Shown: positions 1 to 7,091 of the stretch, one piece after another
How the letters are laid out: the number at the start of each line of letters is the position of its first letter
How positions within the stretch are numbered: the stretch's first letter is position 1
Assembly: GCA_028277545.1 (NCBI GenBank)
Contig: JANQGB010001157.1
Coordinates: 1 to 16,077, forward strand
DNA from: Phycisphaerae bacterium
GTDB lineage: Bacteria > Planctomycetota > Phycisphaerae > UBA1845
Reading direction: 5' to 3'
DNA length: 16,077 nucleotides
The notes under the pieces: generated by a model
Told to the model about the DNA's origin: nothing
Database searches by the model: none
Seen by the model: the letters and a program-made list of their open reading frames with translations, nothing else
Made by a program: the position numbers and the translations under genes

Positions 1-943
1 TTCCGGTGGCGGCAGCTTCCAGTACCTCCGCCAAGTCGGACTGCAGGCGCATCAGCACCGCCTGGGTCTCCGGGTCACCGAACCGGCAGTTGAACTCCAG
101 CACCTTGGGGCCGGCCGCTGTCAGCATCAGCCCCGCGTATAGCACTCCGCGGTAGGGCGCCCCGTCCGTGCGCAGCCCGTCCACAATCGGAACCAGCACG
201 TCGCGCTGCACTTGATCCAGCAGACTTGGTGTGGCGATTGGCGCCGGGCTATAGGCGCCCATGCCGCCGGTGTTGGGGCCGGTGTCTCCTTCTCCCACCG
301 GCTTGTGGTCCTGGGCACTCTCCAGCACGTAGATGGTTCGACCATCAACCAGCGCCAGAATGGACAGTTCCGGACCGGTCAGCTTGTCCTCGACAACCAC
401 CTTGCTGCCCGCCTCACCGAAGATGCGGTTTACCATAATGTCTTCAAGGGCCAGAATCGCATCGGCCGGGTCGTCGCAGACTATGACACCCTTACCGGCC
501 GCCAGTCCCGCCGCCTTGACGACCTGGCCGGTGTCCCGAGTGGCGACATAGGTCTTGGCGTCCTCGAACCGTGTGAAGACTCGAGCCTCCGCGGTGGGCA
601 CCAGGCATTTCTGCATGAGTTCCTTGGCGTAGGCCTTGTCACCTTCGATACGGGCCGCCGCCGCAGTCGGACCGAAGATCCGCAGCCCCGCCGACTCGAA
701 CCGATCCACTATCCCGTCGCAGAGCGGTGCTTCCGGGCCGACGACCGTCAGATCGACCTCATGCTCACGGGCCACAGCGATCAGGGCCTGATGATCGTTC
801 ACGTCGACCGCGACATTCTCGGCCACCAGAGCCGTACCCGCGTTGCCTGGCGCGCAGACCACCCTCTTGACCAGCGTCGAGGCCGCCAACCGATCCGCCA
901 GGGCGTGTTCCCGACCACCGCTTCCAACGACCAGGACGTTCAT
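1..943 (-). CDS. purD: Phosphoribosylamine-glycine ligase, partial (C-terminus beyond window edge)
   Basis: This is the GAR synthetase of purine biosynthesis, which joins glycine to 5-phosphoribosylamine using ATP in the cytoplasm. Reading starts at the ATG complementary to 941-943 and runs off the left edge after about 314 codons, against roughly 420-430 for the family, so about a quarter is missing. The protein opens with MNVLVVGSGGREHALA, the classic PurD start, followed by APGNAGTA, VVGPEAPL and KAAGLAAGKGV. The ATP-grasp region has GPELSILALVDG, GPNTGGMGAYSP and VLEFNCRFGDPE. A GGAAGG ribosome site lies six bases before the ATG. It has its own candidate promoter about 50 bp upstream and does not appear to be in an operon with the TPR gene behind it. 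Identification is firm. Confidence 0.97.
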   Translation of the reverse strand, partial: MNVLVVGSGGREHALADRLAASTLVKRVVCAPGNAGTALVAENVAVDVNDHQALIAVAREHEVDLTVVGPEAPLCDGIVDRFESAGLRIFGPTAAAARIEGDKAYAKELMQKCLVPTAEARVFTRFEDAKTYVATRDTGQVVKAAGLAAGKGVIVCDDPADAILALEDIMVNRIFGEAGSKVVVEDKLTGPELSILALVDGRTIYVLESAQDHKPVGEGDTGPNTGGMGAYSPAPIATPSLLDQVQRDVLVPIVDGLRTDGAPYRGVLYAGLMLTAAGPKVLEFNCRFGDPETQAVLMRLQSDLAEVLEAAATG

Positions 944-990
944 GGACCGCCTTCCCGTAAGTTAGTGCCCTCTTCGTCACCGTGGCGGCG

Positions 991-1019
991 ATTGTAGGGA
1001 TCGCCCGGAGCGCGTGCAA
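991..1019 (-). promoter_or_regulatory. Candidate sigma-70 promoter of purD
   Basis: On the minus strand TTGCAC (1014-1019) and TACAAT (991-996) are separated by exactly 17 bases. The predicted start of transcription near 984 gives a leader of about 40 bases before the purD ATG. Both hexamers are near consensus; no experimental support. Confidence 0.6.
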
Positions 1020-1114
1020 CGCACGCCGGGTGGACGGCAAGCGGCGCGGCCTTAGGGACCGGAGCAGGAAGAAGGCGGGCACCAACCCGGCGACAGGCAG
1101 CAGAAGCCGGCGGG

Positions 1115-1990
1115 TCAGTTCAGCTCGGTGATGAGTGCCCCGACGACCTCACCCTGACGAAGCAGCGCCACACCGCGCCGCCCGCACCCGACAGCCCAGG
1201 TTCGTGGAGAGGTCGACCACCGCCAGATCTCGTCGCCATCGATCATACGGGCCTTGACCGCTTCCCACTGATCGGTGAGAGACGGCGGCGCGGCAGCACG
1301 CGGTAGGGTGGGATGCGAGAGGCGGAGCGCAGCGGCCAGGTCCGACGCATGAGCGACGTTGTTCGAGACCCGCGCGGCGCCCGCCTTATGGGCCAGCCGG
1401 GCCGCTTCGCCATGCCTCCCCAGGGCAAAGCAAAGGCGAGCGAGGTCCATCGCCGCGGCCAGGACGTCCTGGTCCTGCGGACCGCGGGTTGCCTGCAATT
1501 CGTTGAGCAGCCGGCGTTGCAGGGACTCCGCCTCCGGCAGTTTACTCTGAGACACACAAACGTCACGTAGCCTGTCGAGTGACATGCAGAGACGCCGATC
1601 GTGAGGACCAAGCTGCTCGGCCAGCCGTAACGCCAGACGCCCCGCCGACTCGGCCTCCGGCAGCCGCCCCTGCTTAACCGCCCTGGTGCTGGCCAGATTC
1701 GCCCTGGACCATCGATTCCCGACCGACAGGGGGCTGAACTCGCTCAACGCCAACGACAGCATCACGATAGCCAACTCGGCGCCAACGAGCAGTAGCAGGG
1801 CCCGTTTGAACAACCCGCGAGGGGCGGTCGTGTCGGCTATGCCGGCCCGGCGCCGTTTGACGCTTACCACCAGGAAGATCAGCACCATTCCGCCGCCAAC
1901 TACGAAACACGTGATGGCCAGCGGTTGGAGAATGTTGGCCAGCCACTCATACTCCTCGCCGCACCAGGACATACCAGCCGTGCTGAACAT
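1115..1990 (-). CDS. Two-TM membrane protein with TPR-like repeats
   Basis: I do not recognise a named family. From the ATG at 1990 the protein has about 291 residues. Two hydrophobic helices lie near residues 20-44 and 63-82, separated by a basic KRRR stretch. After them comes a soluble helical part with tetratricopeptide-like units: a QGRLPEAESAGRLALRLAE helix pair, then a SKLPEAESLQRRLL unit and an ALGRHGEAARLAHKAG unit. The pattern resembles TPR_10/TPR_12-type repeats, usually protein-protein scaffolds. A longer reading from a TTG at 2062 is open, but that codon would sit in the -35 box of the only promoter I can see, so the internal ATG is preferred. No clear ribosome site precedes it. 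It ends 171 bp before purD on the same strand. Confidence 0.7.
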   Translation of the reverse strand: MFSTAGMSWCGEEYEWLANILQPLAITCFVVGGGMVLIFLVVSVKRRRAGIADTTAPRGLFKRALLLLVGAELAIVMLSLALSEFSPLSVGNRWSRANLASTRAVKQGRLPEAESAGRLALRLAEQLGPHDRRLCMSLDRLRDVCVSQSKLPEAESLQRRLLNELQATRGPQDQDVLAAAMDLARLCFALGRHGEAARLAHKAGAARVSNNVAHASDLAAALRLSHPTLPRAAAPPSLTDQWEAVKARMIDGDEIWRWSTSPRTWAVGCGRRGVALLRQGEVVGALITELN

Positions 1991-2033
1991 GACGTCGCGT
2001 CCGGAGTGTTGTCCGCGCCGAACAGGCCGAGTT

Positions 2034-2062
2034 ATTGTGACGGTTAGCGACGAGGCCAACAA
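2034..2062 (-). promoter_or_regulatory. Weak candidate promoter of the TPR membrane protein gene
   Basis: Minus-strand TTGTTG (2057-2062), 17-base spacer, CACAAT (2034-2039). The match is moderate. It lies in the 415-bp gene-free stretch 1991-2405, which otherwise holds only the promoter of the next gene on the plus strand. Confidence 0.33.
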
Positions 2063-2290
2063 GCCGCCCGGTACTGACGGAGCCGCCCGTATCCATCACC
2101 ACTTCAATCGGCCGGCGATAACCGGGAGGAACGAAGTGGCCGCACTTCGCATTGCGCTCGCTCCGGCGCAACAGAGGCGCCCGGAGGGCTCAACCAGCAG
2201 GCTGGGAAGATCACGCCGGTGATGCCGCACAAATCGCGACTGGTAAGCGGCTGAGTCCGTTTGGGGGCTCCTTCACACACACCGTGTCCC

Positions 2291-2319
2291 TTGACTCAGC
2301 AAGGCCGGTCCGATATTAT
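2291..2319 (+). promoter_or_regulatory. Sigma-70 promoter of the first PEP-CTERM gene
   Basis: TTGACT (2291-2296), a 17-base spacer and TATTAT (2314-2319) form a near-consensus promoter. Transcription would start near 2326, giving a leader of about 80 bases before the ATG at 2406. The leader contains an imperfect inverted repeat around CCAG-TT-CTGG. Confidence 0.7.
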
Positions 2320-2405
2320 GCCTCCTGGAGAGAAAGAGAAGCCAGTTCTGGCCTTCTTGCTTTCGCAGGCAAACAAGATCACTCACGTCAAAGAGGGAGA
2401 GAAAG

Positions 2406-3038
2406 ATGCGCACAGCAGCTAAATGCATGGCGGTAGTCTGTCTGTCTGGCTTTACCGTGGCGTCAGCCGCAACCACACCGATCACCCCGTCGGATTTCCT
2501 GCCAGGTGCCTCGGTTATTGGCTTCGAGACAGGCTCGACAGGCCTGCCAACAGTTCCCGGCGTCACCTTTCTGCGCGAATCACCAGACCCGCAGTGGTTC
2601 TCCGCAACCGGGGCCTTCATCGACGCCTTCTTCGAGGAGCAGGTAATGACCAACCTGGTTTCCTCGACCTTCAGCGACGTGGCCATCGAGTTCGCCACGC
2701 CGGTCCAGGCCGTGGGAGCGTGGGTCGGCAAGGTTGAGAACTTCCTGTCCGAGTACCCCGACGTGCTTGACGTTCGCGTGCTGGACAGTCTGGGTAACGA
2801 GCTGGCCGCTACTACAGTTGACCTTCCGTTTCCCGAGCGAGGGGACAATCCCCTGTTCGTCGGCTATCGCTCCGACGCGGGAATCGCCCGCATCGAGTGG
2901 CTCGGCGGAGACAGCGGCTTCTTCGGCGCGGACAATGTGACCTACGGTGACGCCGTCCCTGAACCGACCACCGGCCTGCTGCTGGTCGCAGGCGCTGCCG
3001 CCTGGTTCTGCCGGAGACGTCGGCCGGCAACGAGCTGA
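2406..3038 (+). CDS. PEP-CTERM sorting domain protein
   Basis: This is an exported protein of 210 residues. It starts with a Sec signal peptide (residues 1 to about 22, hydrophobic core AVVCLSGFTVASA). A beta-rich middle domain contains VIGFETGSTGLP and ends GGDSGFFGADNVTYG, a pattern common in planctomycete and proteobacterial PEP-CTERM proteins. The C-terminus is a textbook PEP-CTERM signal: VPEP at 184-187, a hydrophobic helix, then CRRRRP. Such tails are cleaved by an exosortase and the protein goes to the envelope or extracellular matrix. A purine-rich ribosome site (GGGAGAGAAAG) directly precedes the ATG. The ligand or role of the middle domain is unknown. A similar gene follows in the same direction 77 bp later. 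Confidence 0.9.
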   Translation: MRTAAKCMAVVCLSGFTVASAATTPITPSDFLPGASVIGFETGSTGLPTVPGVTFLRESPDPQWFSATGAFIDAFFEEQVMTNLVSSTFSDVAIEFATPVQAVGAWVGKVENFLSEYPDVLDVRVLDSLGNELAATTVDLPFPERGDNPLFVGYRSDAGIARIEWLGGDSGFFGADNVTYGDAVPEPTTGLLLVAGAAAWFCRRRRPATS

Positions 3039-3047
3039 CCAGGATCA

Positions 3048-3069
3048 CCTGCTGCGCTCCGCAGGCAGG
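3048..3069 (+). terminator. Hairpin after the first PEP-CTERM gene
   Basis: CCTGCTGCG (3048-3056), loop CTC, and CGCAGGCAGG (3060-3069) form a nine-pair stem with one bulged G, ten bases past the stop codon. A T-rich but interrupted stretch follows. It may attenuate or end transcription between the two PEP-CTERM genes. Confidence 0.4.
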
Positions 3070-3115
3070 CTGGCTTTCAATTAAGCATTTTCTACATTCT
3101 GGCAGGAGAGAGAAC

Positions 3116-3775
3116 ATGTACAGACAGACAACAGTGGTGGTTGTCTCAGCTCTGGTGCTGTTCACCCAACCAGCACTCGCTGACCTGGTCACGGCGGATA
3201 ACATCGGGGGTGCTCCCCAGAGTTCCGGCTTTTTCATCGGCATTGGCTTTGCCGGGTCGTCAGGCTTCACGAACGAGGCGGCGGCCCAGGAGTTCACGGC
3301 CCTGGTAGACGGCACGGTCACCACTCTGCTGGCGACCGTCGACCGATGGCAGGCGGATGACGTGCCTCTGGAGGTCGCCATACACGCCAAGTCTGGCGGC
3401 ACGGTCGGCGCCCTGCTGGGGCAGGTCGACTTCCCAAGTGCGGAGGTACCACAGGGGCTGGGCGCACACCCCTACGATCTCAGCTCGGCCGCCATCGACC
3501 TGACGGCCGGCGAGTCGTACTTTGCCGTGTTCACGGTCGACACGCCGATTTCGGGCTCCACCCGCTATCGCGCTCTGCGGGCCGCGAACCCGGCTATGTG
3601 GTTCGGGATCGAGCCCATGTTCTCGCGCGACGGGGGCGGGACCTGGGAACAGACACAATCCGATCCGGAGATTGGCCTGACGGTCTACGTCGTTCCCGAA
3701 CCGTCGACGATGCTCATGGTCGGCGCGTGCCTGGTCATCGTCTCCGGACGACGCTGCAGGCGTCGCCTTACTTAG
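3116..3775 (+). CDS. PEP-CTERM sorting domain protein
   Basis: This is an exported protein of 219 residues. The signal peptide covers about residues 1-22 (VVVVSALVLFTQPALA). The body is beta-rich, with a PLEVAIHAKSGGTVGALLGQ segment, LTAGESYFAVFTV and MWFGIEPMFSRDGGGTWEQ, which resembles the choice-of-anchor type of surface domain. The tail has VPEP at 193-196, a hydrophobic helix and RRCRRR, so it is an exosortase substrate. The ribosome site AGGAGAGAG lies a few bases before the ATG and closely resembles that of the preceding PEP-CTERM gene. Stop codon is TAG. No clear promoter of its own was seen, so it may be read through from the gene before it. The two PEP-CTERM proteins are not obvious duplicates outside the tail. 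Confidence 0.88.
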   Translation: MYRQTTVVVVSALVLFTQPALADLVTADNIGGAPQSSGFFIGIGFAGSSGFTNEAAAQEFTALVDGTVTTLLATVDRWQADDVPLEVAIHAKSGGTVGALLGQVDFPSAEVPQGLGAHPYDLSSAAIDLTAGESYFAVFTVDTPISGSTRYRALRAANPAMWFGIEPMFSRDGGGTWEQTQSDPEIGLTVYVVPEPSTMLMVGACLVIVSGRRCRRRLT

Positions 3776-3868
3776 AGACACCGGTAGAGCGGCCCGGAGG
3801 CGGGCCCACGGTCGACTTCGCAGCGGGCCGAGCGCGTAAGCAATTTAGCCGTCACGGCAGCCGTCACA

Positions 3869-4636
3869 TCACGTGCCGTTCGAGCCCGGCCCTGGGCGTT
3901 GCCCGCGCCGGCCGCTTACGGCGACCAGCAGGATAGCGCCCAAGGCCACGCCGACCAGAATCAGGCCCAGGAACAAGTACGGTGCGTTCATCTCCTCCAG
4001 GCCGTGTTTCAAGTTTGTGCCGAACAGTGCACTGAGCGTGGCAATCGGAAAGAAGAAGGCCGCCAGCACGTTGAGGCGGTGGGAGGCCAAGGCCATCTGG
4101 TTGCTCGAATAGGCCTGTTCCTCGGCACGACGGGCGACTGCGTAGTCCAGGGCGTGCCTGAGCCCGTTGAAGAGCAGTTCGGCCGTACGCTCAAGTTCGT
4201 AGGCCCGGTCACGCAGATTGATGAGGTCACGATCCTGCGGCACCAGCTTGCGGGCCTCCTGCAACACCTGATGCAGGTTGCGGGCCGCGCGGTGGATGGG
4301 CGTGAGTTCTTCCAGAAGGGCGAAGATCGCCTCCGCGGTGGCGGCCTTCTCTGCCTGCTCGTCCAGGCGAGAGATAATGTCGGCGTACTCGTCCACATGC
4401 CTGCCCAGCGCGCCCTGACCCTTGCCCAACTGGCTGGACGTCCAGTCGCCCTCCGGCGTCCGCCAGAACAGCCGGCCACCGCGCTCCGGGTCGTCCGGCT
4501 TGGGCGGCGCGTGCAGCGCCAGCAGCAGGTGGCCGTCAGCCGACATCACCCGCTGGCGGCCGACCTTGGCACCCAGACGGAAGCGAAACTCCTGCGGCAC
4601 CTCCCAACCCACCGGCAAAAGCGATCCGATACCCAT
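3869..4636 (-). CDS. CorA-like (2-TM-GxN) membrane protein with GTN motif
   Basis: This 255-residue protein has the CorA/ZntB layout: an N-terminal soluble domain, a long charged helical stretch (about 85-185) and two C-terminal TM helices (about 188-206 and 219-241) with a short loop. Helix 1 ends in ALFGTN (203-208), at the place where CorA magnesium channels have the GMN selectivity motif. The N-terminal part is shorter than in typical CorA (usually above 300 residues). The start is the ATG at 4636, because AGAGGAGAG lies a few bases upstream; an in-frame codon at 4693 has no such site. It converges with the PEP-CTERM gene at 3116-3775. A divalent cation role is likely from the fold, but the changed motif makes the ion uncertain. 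Confidence 0.82.
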   Translation of the reverse strand: MGIGSLLPVGWEVPQEFRFRLGAKVGRQRVMSADGHLLLALHAPPKPDDPERGGRLFWRTPEGDWTSSQLGKGQGALGRHVDEYADIISRLDEQAEKAATAEAIFALLEELTPIHRAARNLHQVLQEARKLVPQDRDLINLRDRAYELERTAELLFNGLRHALDYAVARRAEEQAYSSNQMALASHRLNVLAAFFFPIATLSALFGTNLKHGLEEMNAPYLFLGLILVGVALGAILLVAVSGRRGQRPGPGSNGT

Positions 4637-4728
4637 AACTGCTCTCCTCTGGCCTGAATCCGCCAGCCTTCGGGCAAGACGACCGCCCCACACCGGCCGA
4701 TGCCATCCGGCTCCTGACGCCGGACATG

Positions 4729-4758
4729 CTTATGCAGTCAATAAGCGCTGGGTGTCAA
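4729..4758 (-). promoter_or_regulatory. Candidate promoter with inverted repeat, CorA-like gene
   Basis: Minus-strand TTGACA (4753-4758) is followed after 18 bases by CATAAG (4729-4734). An inverted repeat, GCTTAT-N7-ATAAGC (4728-4746), covers the -10 box and part of the spacer and could bind a dimeric regulator. The leader would be about 85 bases. The rest of 4637-5008 holds no gene that I can support. Confidence 0.42.
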
Positions 4759-4951
4759 CCGCAAGGGGAGGAAGTACCGGGGTCGGCGACCGAGACGGCG
4801 GAGGAGAACACGCCGCTCAGCGACGCGGCTACGATCAAGGCGCCTCCCGCAATATCAGCCGCGGGCGGGCCGGGCGATGCGTCCTGTCGCCTGCGCGAGG
4901 GCAGATTCCCTGGTTAGTTAATCGGGCTGCATGAGAGGCGTGCGCCCGCCG

Positions 4952-4984
4952 CCGCCGCACCAGCCCGTCGGGCAGGTGCGGCGG
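4952..4984 (-). terminator. Strong hairpin downstream of the third PEP-CTERM gene
   Basis: CCGCCGCACC (4952-4961) pairs perfectly with GGTGCGGCGG (4975-4984) around a 13-base loop. It lies 25 bp past the end of the minus-strand PEP-CTERM gene. No run of U follows, so it may stabilise the 3' end and not act as a classical intrinsic terminator. Confidence 0.5.
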
Positions 4985-5008
4985 TCACCCGTACGGGGGC
5001 GCGCCGGA

Positions 5009-5683
5009 TCAGACATCAGAATGAGCAGTGCCAGTCGTCCGGCGCTTGGCACGGCCCTGGAGGGCAGTAAACGCTAGAACTGAGAACAACAATGCTCCGC
5101 TGGCGGGCTCCGGGACGGCCACCAGTTGCATATCCTCGTACCAGATAAAACCGTCGATCACTCCGTTGCCAACCACTTCGATTCGCTGGAAGGGAACGTC
5201 GGACTGCCATCCGTTCCAGGTCCACGTGCCGCCCGCGACCGGCACGCTGGCGATGACCGTATCTATCAGGTTGTCGCTGGCGTCGTAGAAGAACAGGGTG
5301 GCGTCGTCGGCTCCGCTGTTGTTCTCGAAGTAGCCGCCGAAGCGGAGGGCAGGCGTGGCAAAGTCCCACAGCCCTATACCTAACTGCCCCACCATCATCC
5401 CGGAACGCGGCACGACCAGGTCGCCGTTGAGCTGCGAGTTGAACTCGATCTTGATGGCGCCCCCCTCGCTGAGGTTGTTGAGCGTCGCCTGATCATCGAA
5501 AACGCTCAGACTCTGCACAGCATCGGTACTGGAGAACCGGTCGAAAGTGTCGCTGAAGTCACCGGTGAAGGGGCCTACCGGCACGATGGCTCCTTCGGCG
5601 TGTGTCGCGTACAGCGCGGCCGTCAGGCAGACGGCTACCAAGCAACCGCGAAGACCATGAAAGTCAGGCTTTGCATCGGCCAT
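5009..5683 (-). CDS. PEP-CTERM sorting domain protein, likely PadR-controlled
   Basis: This is an exported protein of 224 residues. A signal peptide (residues about 10-32, CLVAVCLTAALYATHAEGA) precedes a beta-sandwich-like body with FSDTFDRFSS, AIKIEFNSQL, LRFGGYFENNSG and WYEDMQL. The tail has VPEP at 190-193, a hydrophobic stretch and GRAKRR, so it is an exosortase substrate. Two ATGs lie six bases apart. The GGGAGGA ribosome site (5690-5696) abuts the first but sits six bases from the second, so 5683 is chosen. The only good promoter, at 5859-5887, carries two tandem copies of the dyad that also fills the padR promoter, so the PadR protein encoded upstream probably represses this gene. The leader is about 170 bases. 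Confidence 0.88.
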   Translation of the reverse strand: MADAKPDFHGLRGCLVAVCLTAALYATHAEGAIVPVGPFTGDFSDTFDRFSSTDAVQSLSVFDDQATLNNLSEGGAIKIEFNSQLNGDLVVPRSGMMVGQLGIGLWDFATPALRFGGYFENNSGADDATLFFYDASDNLIDTVIASVPVAGGTWTWNGWQSDVPFQRIEVVGNGVIDGFIWYEDMQLVAVPEPASGALLFSVLAFTALQGRAKRRTTGTAHSDV

Positions 5684-5745
5684 GGACATTCCTCCCAGAC
5701 AATCGAAGACGTTACGCTATCAGCCCCACCCCGCCGAGGCAGTCC

Positions 5746-5765
5746 GACAGGCCGCGAAGCCTGTC
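5746..5765 (-). other. Perfect hairpin in the leader of the PEP-CTERM mRNA
   Basis: On the minus strand GACAGGC, a six-base loop TTCGCG, and GCCTGTC form a perfect seven-pair stem. It lies about 60 bases before the start codon, inside the roughly 170-base untranslated leader. It could affect stability or translation; no known riboswitch was recognised. Confidence 0.45.
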
Positions 5766-5839
5766 CCGAACAGTAGGTCACCTGCCGCTCGACGCGCCAG
5801 AGCCGCTGAACCAGGGGGGCGCGGGGGACGACCGGCACA

Positions 5840-5887
5840 ATACCTTTTAGTTATAGGTATCATACCTATTGGTAAGAGGTATGTCAA
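5840..5887 (-). promoter_or_regulatory. Promoter of the PEP-CTERM gene with two tandem PadR-type operators
   Basis: On the minus strand TTGACA (5882-5887), a 17-base spacer and TATGAT (5859-5864) form a near-perfect sigma-70 promoter. A 21-bp dyad ATACCT-N9-AGGTAT (5862-5882) fills the spacer, sharing its outer bases with both hexamers. A second copy (5840-5860) lies one base further on and covers the predicted start of transcription near 5852. The centres are 22 bp apart, two helical turns, so two dimers could bind one face of the DNA. The junction also forms the perfect palindrome ATAGGTAT-C-ATACCTAT (5853-5869). The remainder of 5684-6028 shows no gene. Confidence 0.82.
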
Positions 5888-6028
5888 CCCGCCAGGACTG
5901 ACGCCCATGGACCCGGCTTCGAAGTAGACTGGTCCTGTCCTTCACACGGAGCATCGCCGGGCGCAGACCGCTCGCGCCAGCGAAGCAGGGGCTTGAATCG
6001 GTACGCTGGTTGATCCGGTGGTGCCTGG

Positions 6029-6721
6029 TCAGTCACCCAGAGTCAGGCGCGCTCGCCGGGCTATCAGCAGGCGAGCCGCCGTGTGACCCGCGAAAACGAT
6101 TAGGGGTACGCCGAACCTGGCCAGGTCCAGCCCCACTCGCTGGAAGAACTTGATGCTGCCGGATGCCGGGCAAAGCACAAGGTCGATCTTGACCAGCCCA
6201 CCGAGCACACAGAGTGTAAGACAGGCCAGCAGAGCCAGCAACGCCGAACAGCGATGTCGGGCGGCCAGTTGGCAAAAGCCAAGTGCCAGCAGCGGCGTCA
6301 GAGTGTAGGCAAACGCATAGAAGGACCGCAGCACCAGCAGGCGGAAGGTGGGATTAGTGTACTCTATGTCCAGCCAACGCGTGGCCGCCAGGAAGAGGCC
6401 GGTTCCGAGGAGACCGAATAGCGCAATCGCGCCGATCAGGATGGGCACAGGCCCCAACACGAAAGAAACGGTCGGATGCCTACGTACGAAGGGCTGAAGC
6501 TCCTTGCAGCGCACGATCTCCTCGTAGAGCGTGTCCTCATCGCCGAGACGTTGCTCGGCCAACCGCTCCGCCTCGGCGGTTGAATGACCCTCGCGGACGT
6601 ACTGCTCCCGGACGGTCACGAAGTGGTCCATCAACTCAGCAGTCAGGCGTTTGAGGTACCGCGCCGAGAGGCCTTCCTGCCGCAGGCGGTCCCGCAGTCC
6701 GTCAAGTGATCGAGGGTTCAC
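6029..6721 (-). CDS. HAAS-type (DUF1700-like) membrane protein, PadR partner
   Basis: This 230-residue protein begins with a soluble helical domain (about 1-75). That domain has the HAAS signature: LKRLTAELMDHF, EGHSTAEAERLAEQRLGDED and YEEIVR. Four hydrophobic helices follow (about 85-112, 128-150, 158-177, 202-220). HAAS proteins are typically encoded next to PadR regulators and are thought to act as their membrane partner or signal input; the signal here is unknown. Its ATG lies 20 bases inside the end of padR, so the two are co-transcribed and probably translationally coupled. It has no separate ribosome site of note. It ends about 140 bp before the operator-promoter region of the PEP-CTERM gene. 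Confidence 0.8.
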   Translation of the reverse strand: MNPRSLDGLRDRLRQEGLSARYLKRLTAELMDHFVTVREQYVREGHSTAEAERLAEQRLGDEDTLYEEIVRCKELQPFVRRHPTVSFVLGPVPILIGAIALFGLLGTGLFLAATRWLDIEYTNPTFRLLVLRSFYAFAYTLTPLLALGFCQLAARHRCSALLALLACLTLCVLGGLVKIDLVLCPASGSIKFFQRVGLDLARFGVPLIVFAGHTAARLLIARRARLTLGD

Positions 6722-7055
6722 CGGTCGAACCTCCCAGAACGCGTCGGACCGCCTCTGTGATCCGCGACCAATCGTCGGCGGACCGTTCCAGCCGTCTGCG
6801 CCCTTTCCGCGTTATGCGGTAATACACGCGCGGGCGACCGTTGACCTGGCAGCGCCGGGTCGCCAGCAGCCCCTCATGCTCCAACGAGTGCAGTAGCGGA
6901 TAAACCACGCCCTCCCCGAAATCGATGACCTGATCCGTAGACTCACGAATGGCGCTGACCAGCTCGTATCCATACATCTGCCGGTCGGCCAGCAGGCGCA
7001 GGACCAGCAGCTCTGGTATGCCGTTCAGGAATCGAACCTGTTTGCGTCGCGTCAT
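6702..7055 (-). CDS. PadR family transcriptional repressor
   Basis: This 117-residue protein is a PadR-type winged-helix regulator. It shows GIPELLVLRLLADRQMYGYEL (12-32), the helix-turn-helix with the family YGYEL motif, then GEGVVYPLLHSLEHEGLL (48-64) and the wing GRPRVYYRITRKGRRRLE (73-90). A short C-terminal helix provides the dimer contact. The length fits the compact PadR-s2 subfamily. Reading from the ATG at 7055 is preferred: the open frame extends to a TTG at 7091, but that codon is the -35 box of the promoter. The -10 box ends only seven bases before the ATG, so the mRNA is predicted to be leaderless. A dyad in its promoter spacer indicates autorepression, and the same dyad occurs twice at the downstream PEP-CTERM promoter. 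Confidence 0.92.
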   Translation of the reverse strand: MTRRKQVRFLNGIPELLVLRLLADRQMYGYELVSAIRESTDQVIDFGEGVVYPLLHSLEHEGLLATRRCQVNGRPRVYYRITRKGRRRLERSADDWSRITEAVRRVLGGSTGEPSIT

Positions 7056-7062
7056 GACGCTA

Positions 7063-7091
7063 ATTATACCTGTTAGCGATAGGTATGGCAA
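7063..7091 (-). promoter_or_regulatory. padR promoter with operator filling the spacer
   Basis: Minus-strand TTGCCA (7086-7091), exactly 17 bases, then TATAAT (7063-7068). A 21-bp dyad ATACCT-N9-AGGTAT (7066-7086) spans the spacer and shares bases with both hexamers. The same arrangement is found at 5859-5887. Binding would block RNA polymerase, fitting negative autoregulation by the PadR protein. Confidence 0.85.

Noticed and set aside
212..997. A 261-codon plus-strand open frame over purD
   Set aside because: PurD motifs on the minus strand are unmistakable; this frame is the antisense shadow.
3870..3895. tRNA-like T-arm (CCGTTCGAGCCCGG)
   Set aside because: No acceptor, D or anticodon arms can be formed at the right distances, and the stretch overlaps the end of the CorA-like gene.
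5635..5838. Small minus-strand open frame in the PEP-CTERM leader
   Set aside because: It starts with GTG without a ribosome site, lies in the leader and overlaps the PEP-CTERM signal peptide in another frame; no recognisable protein.
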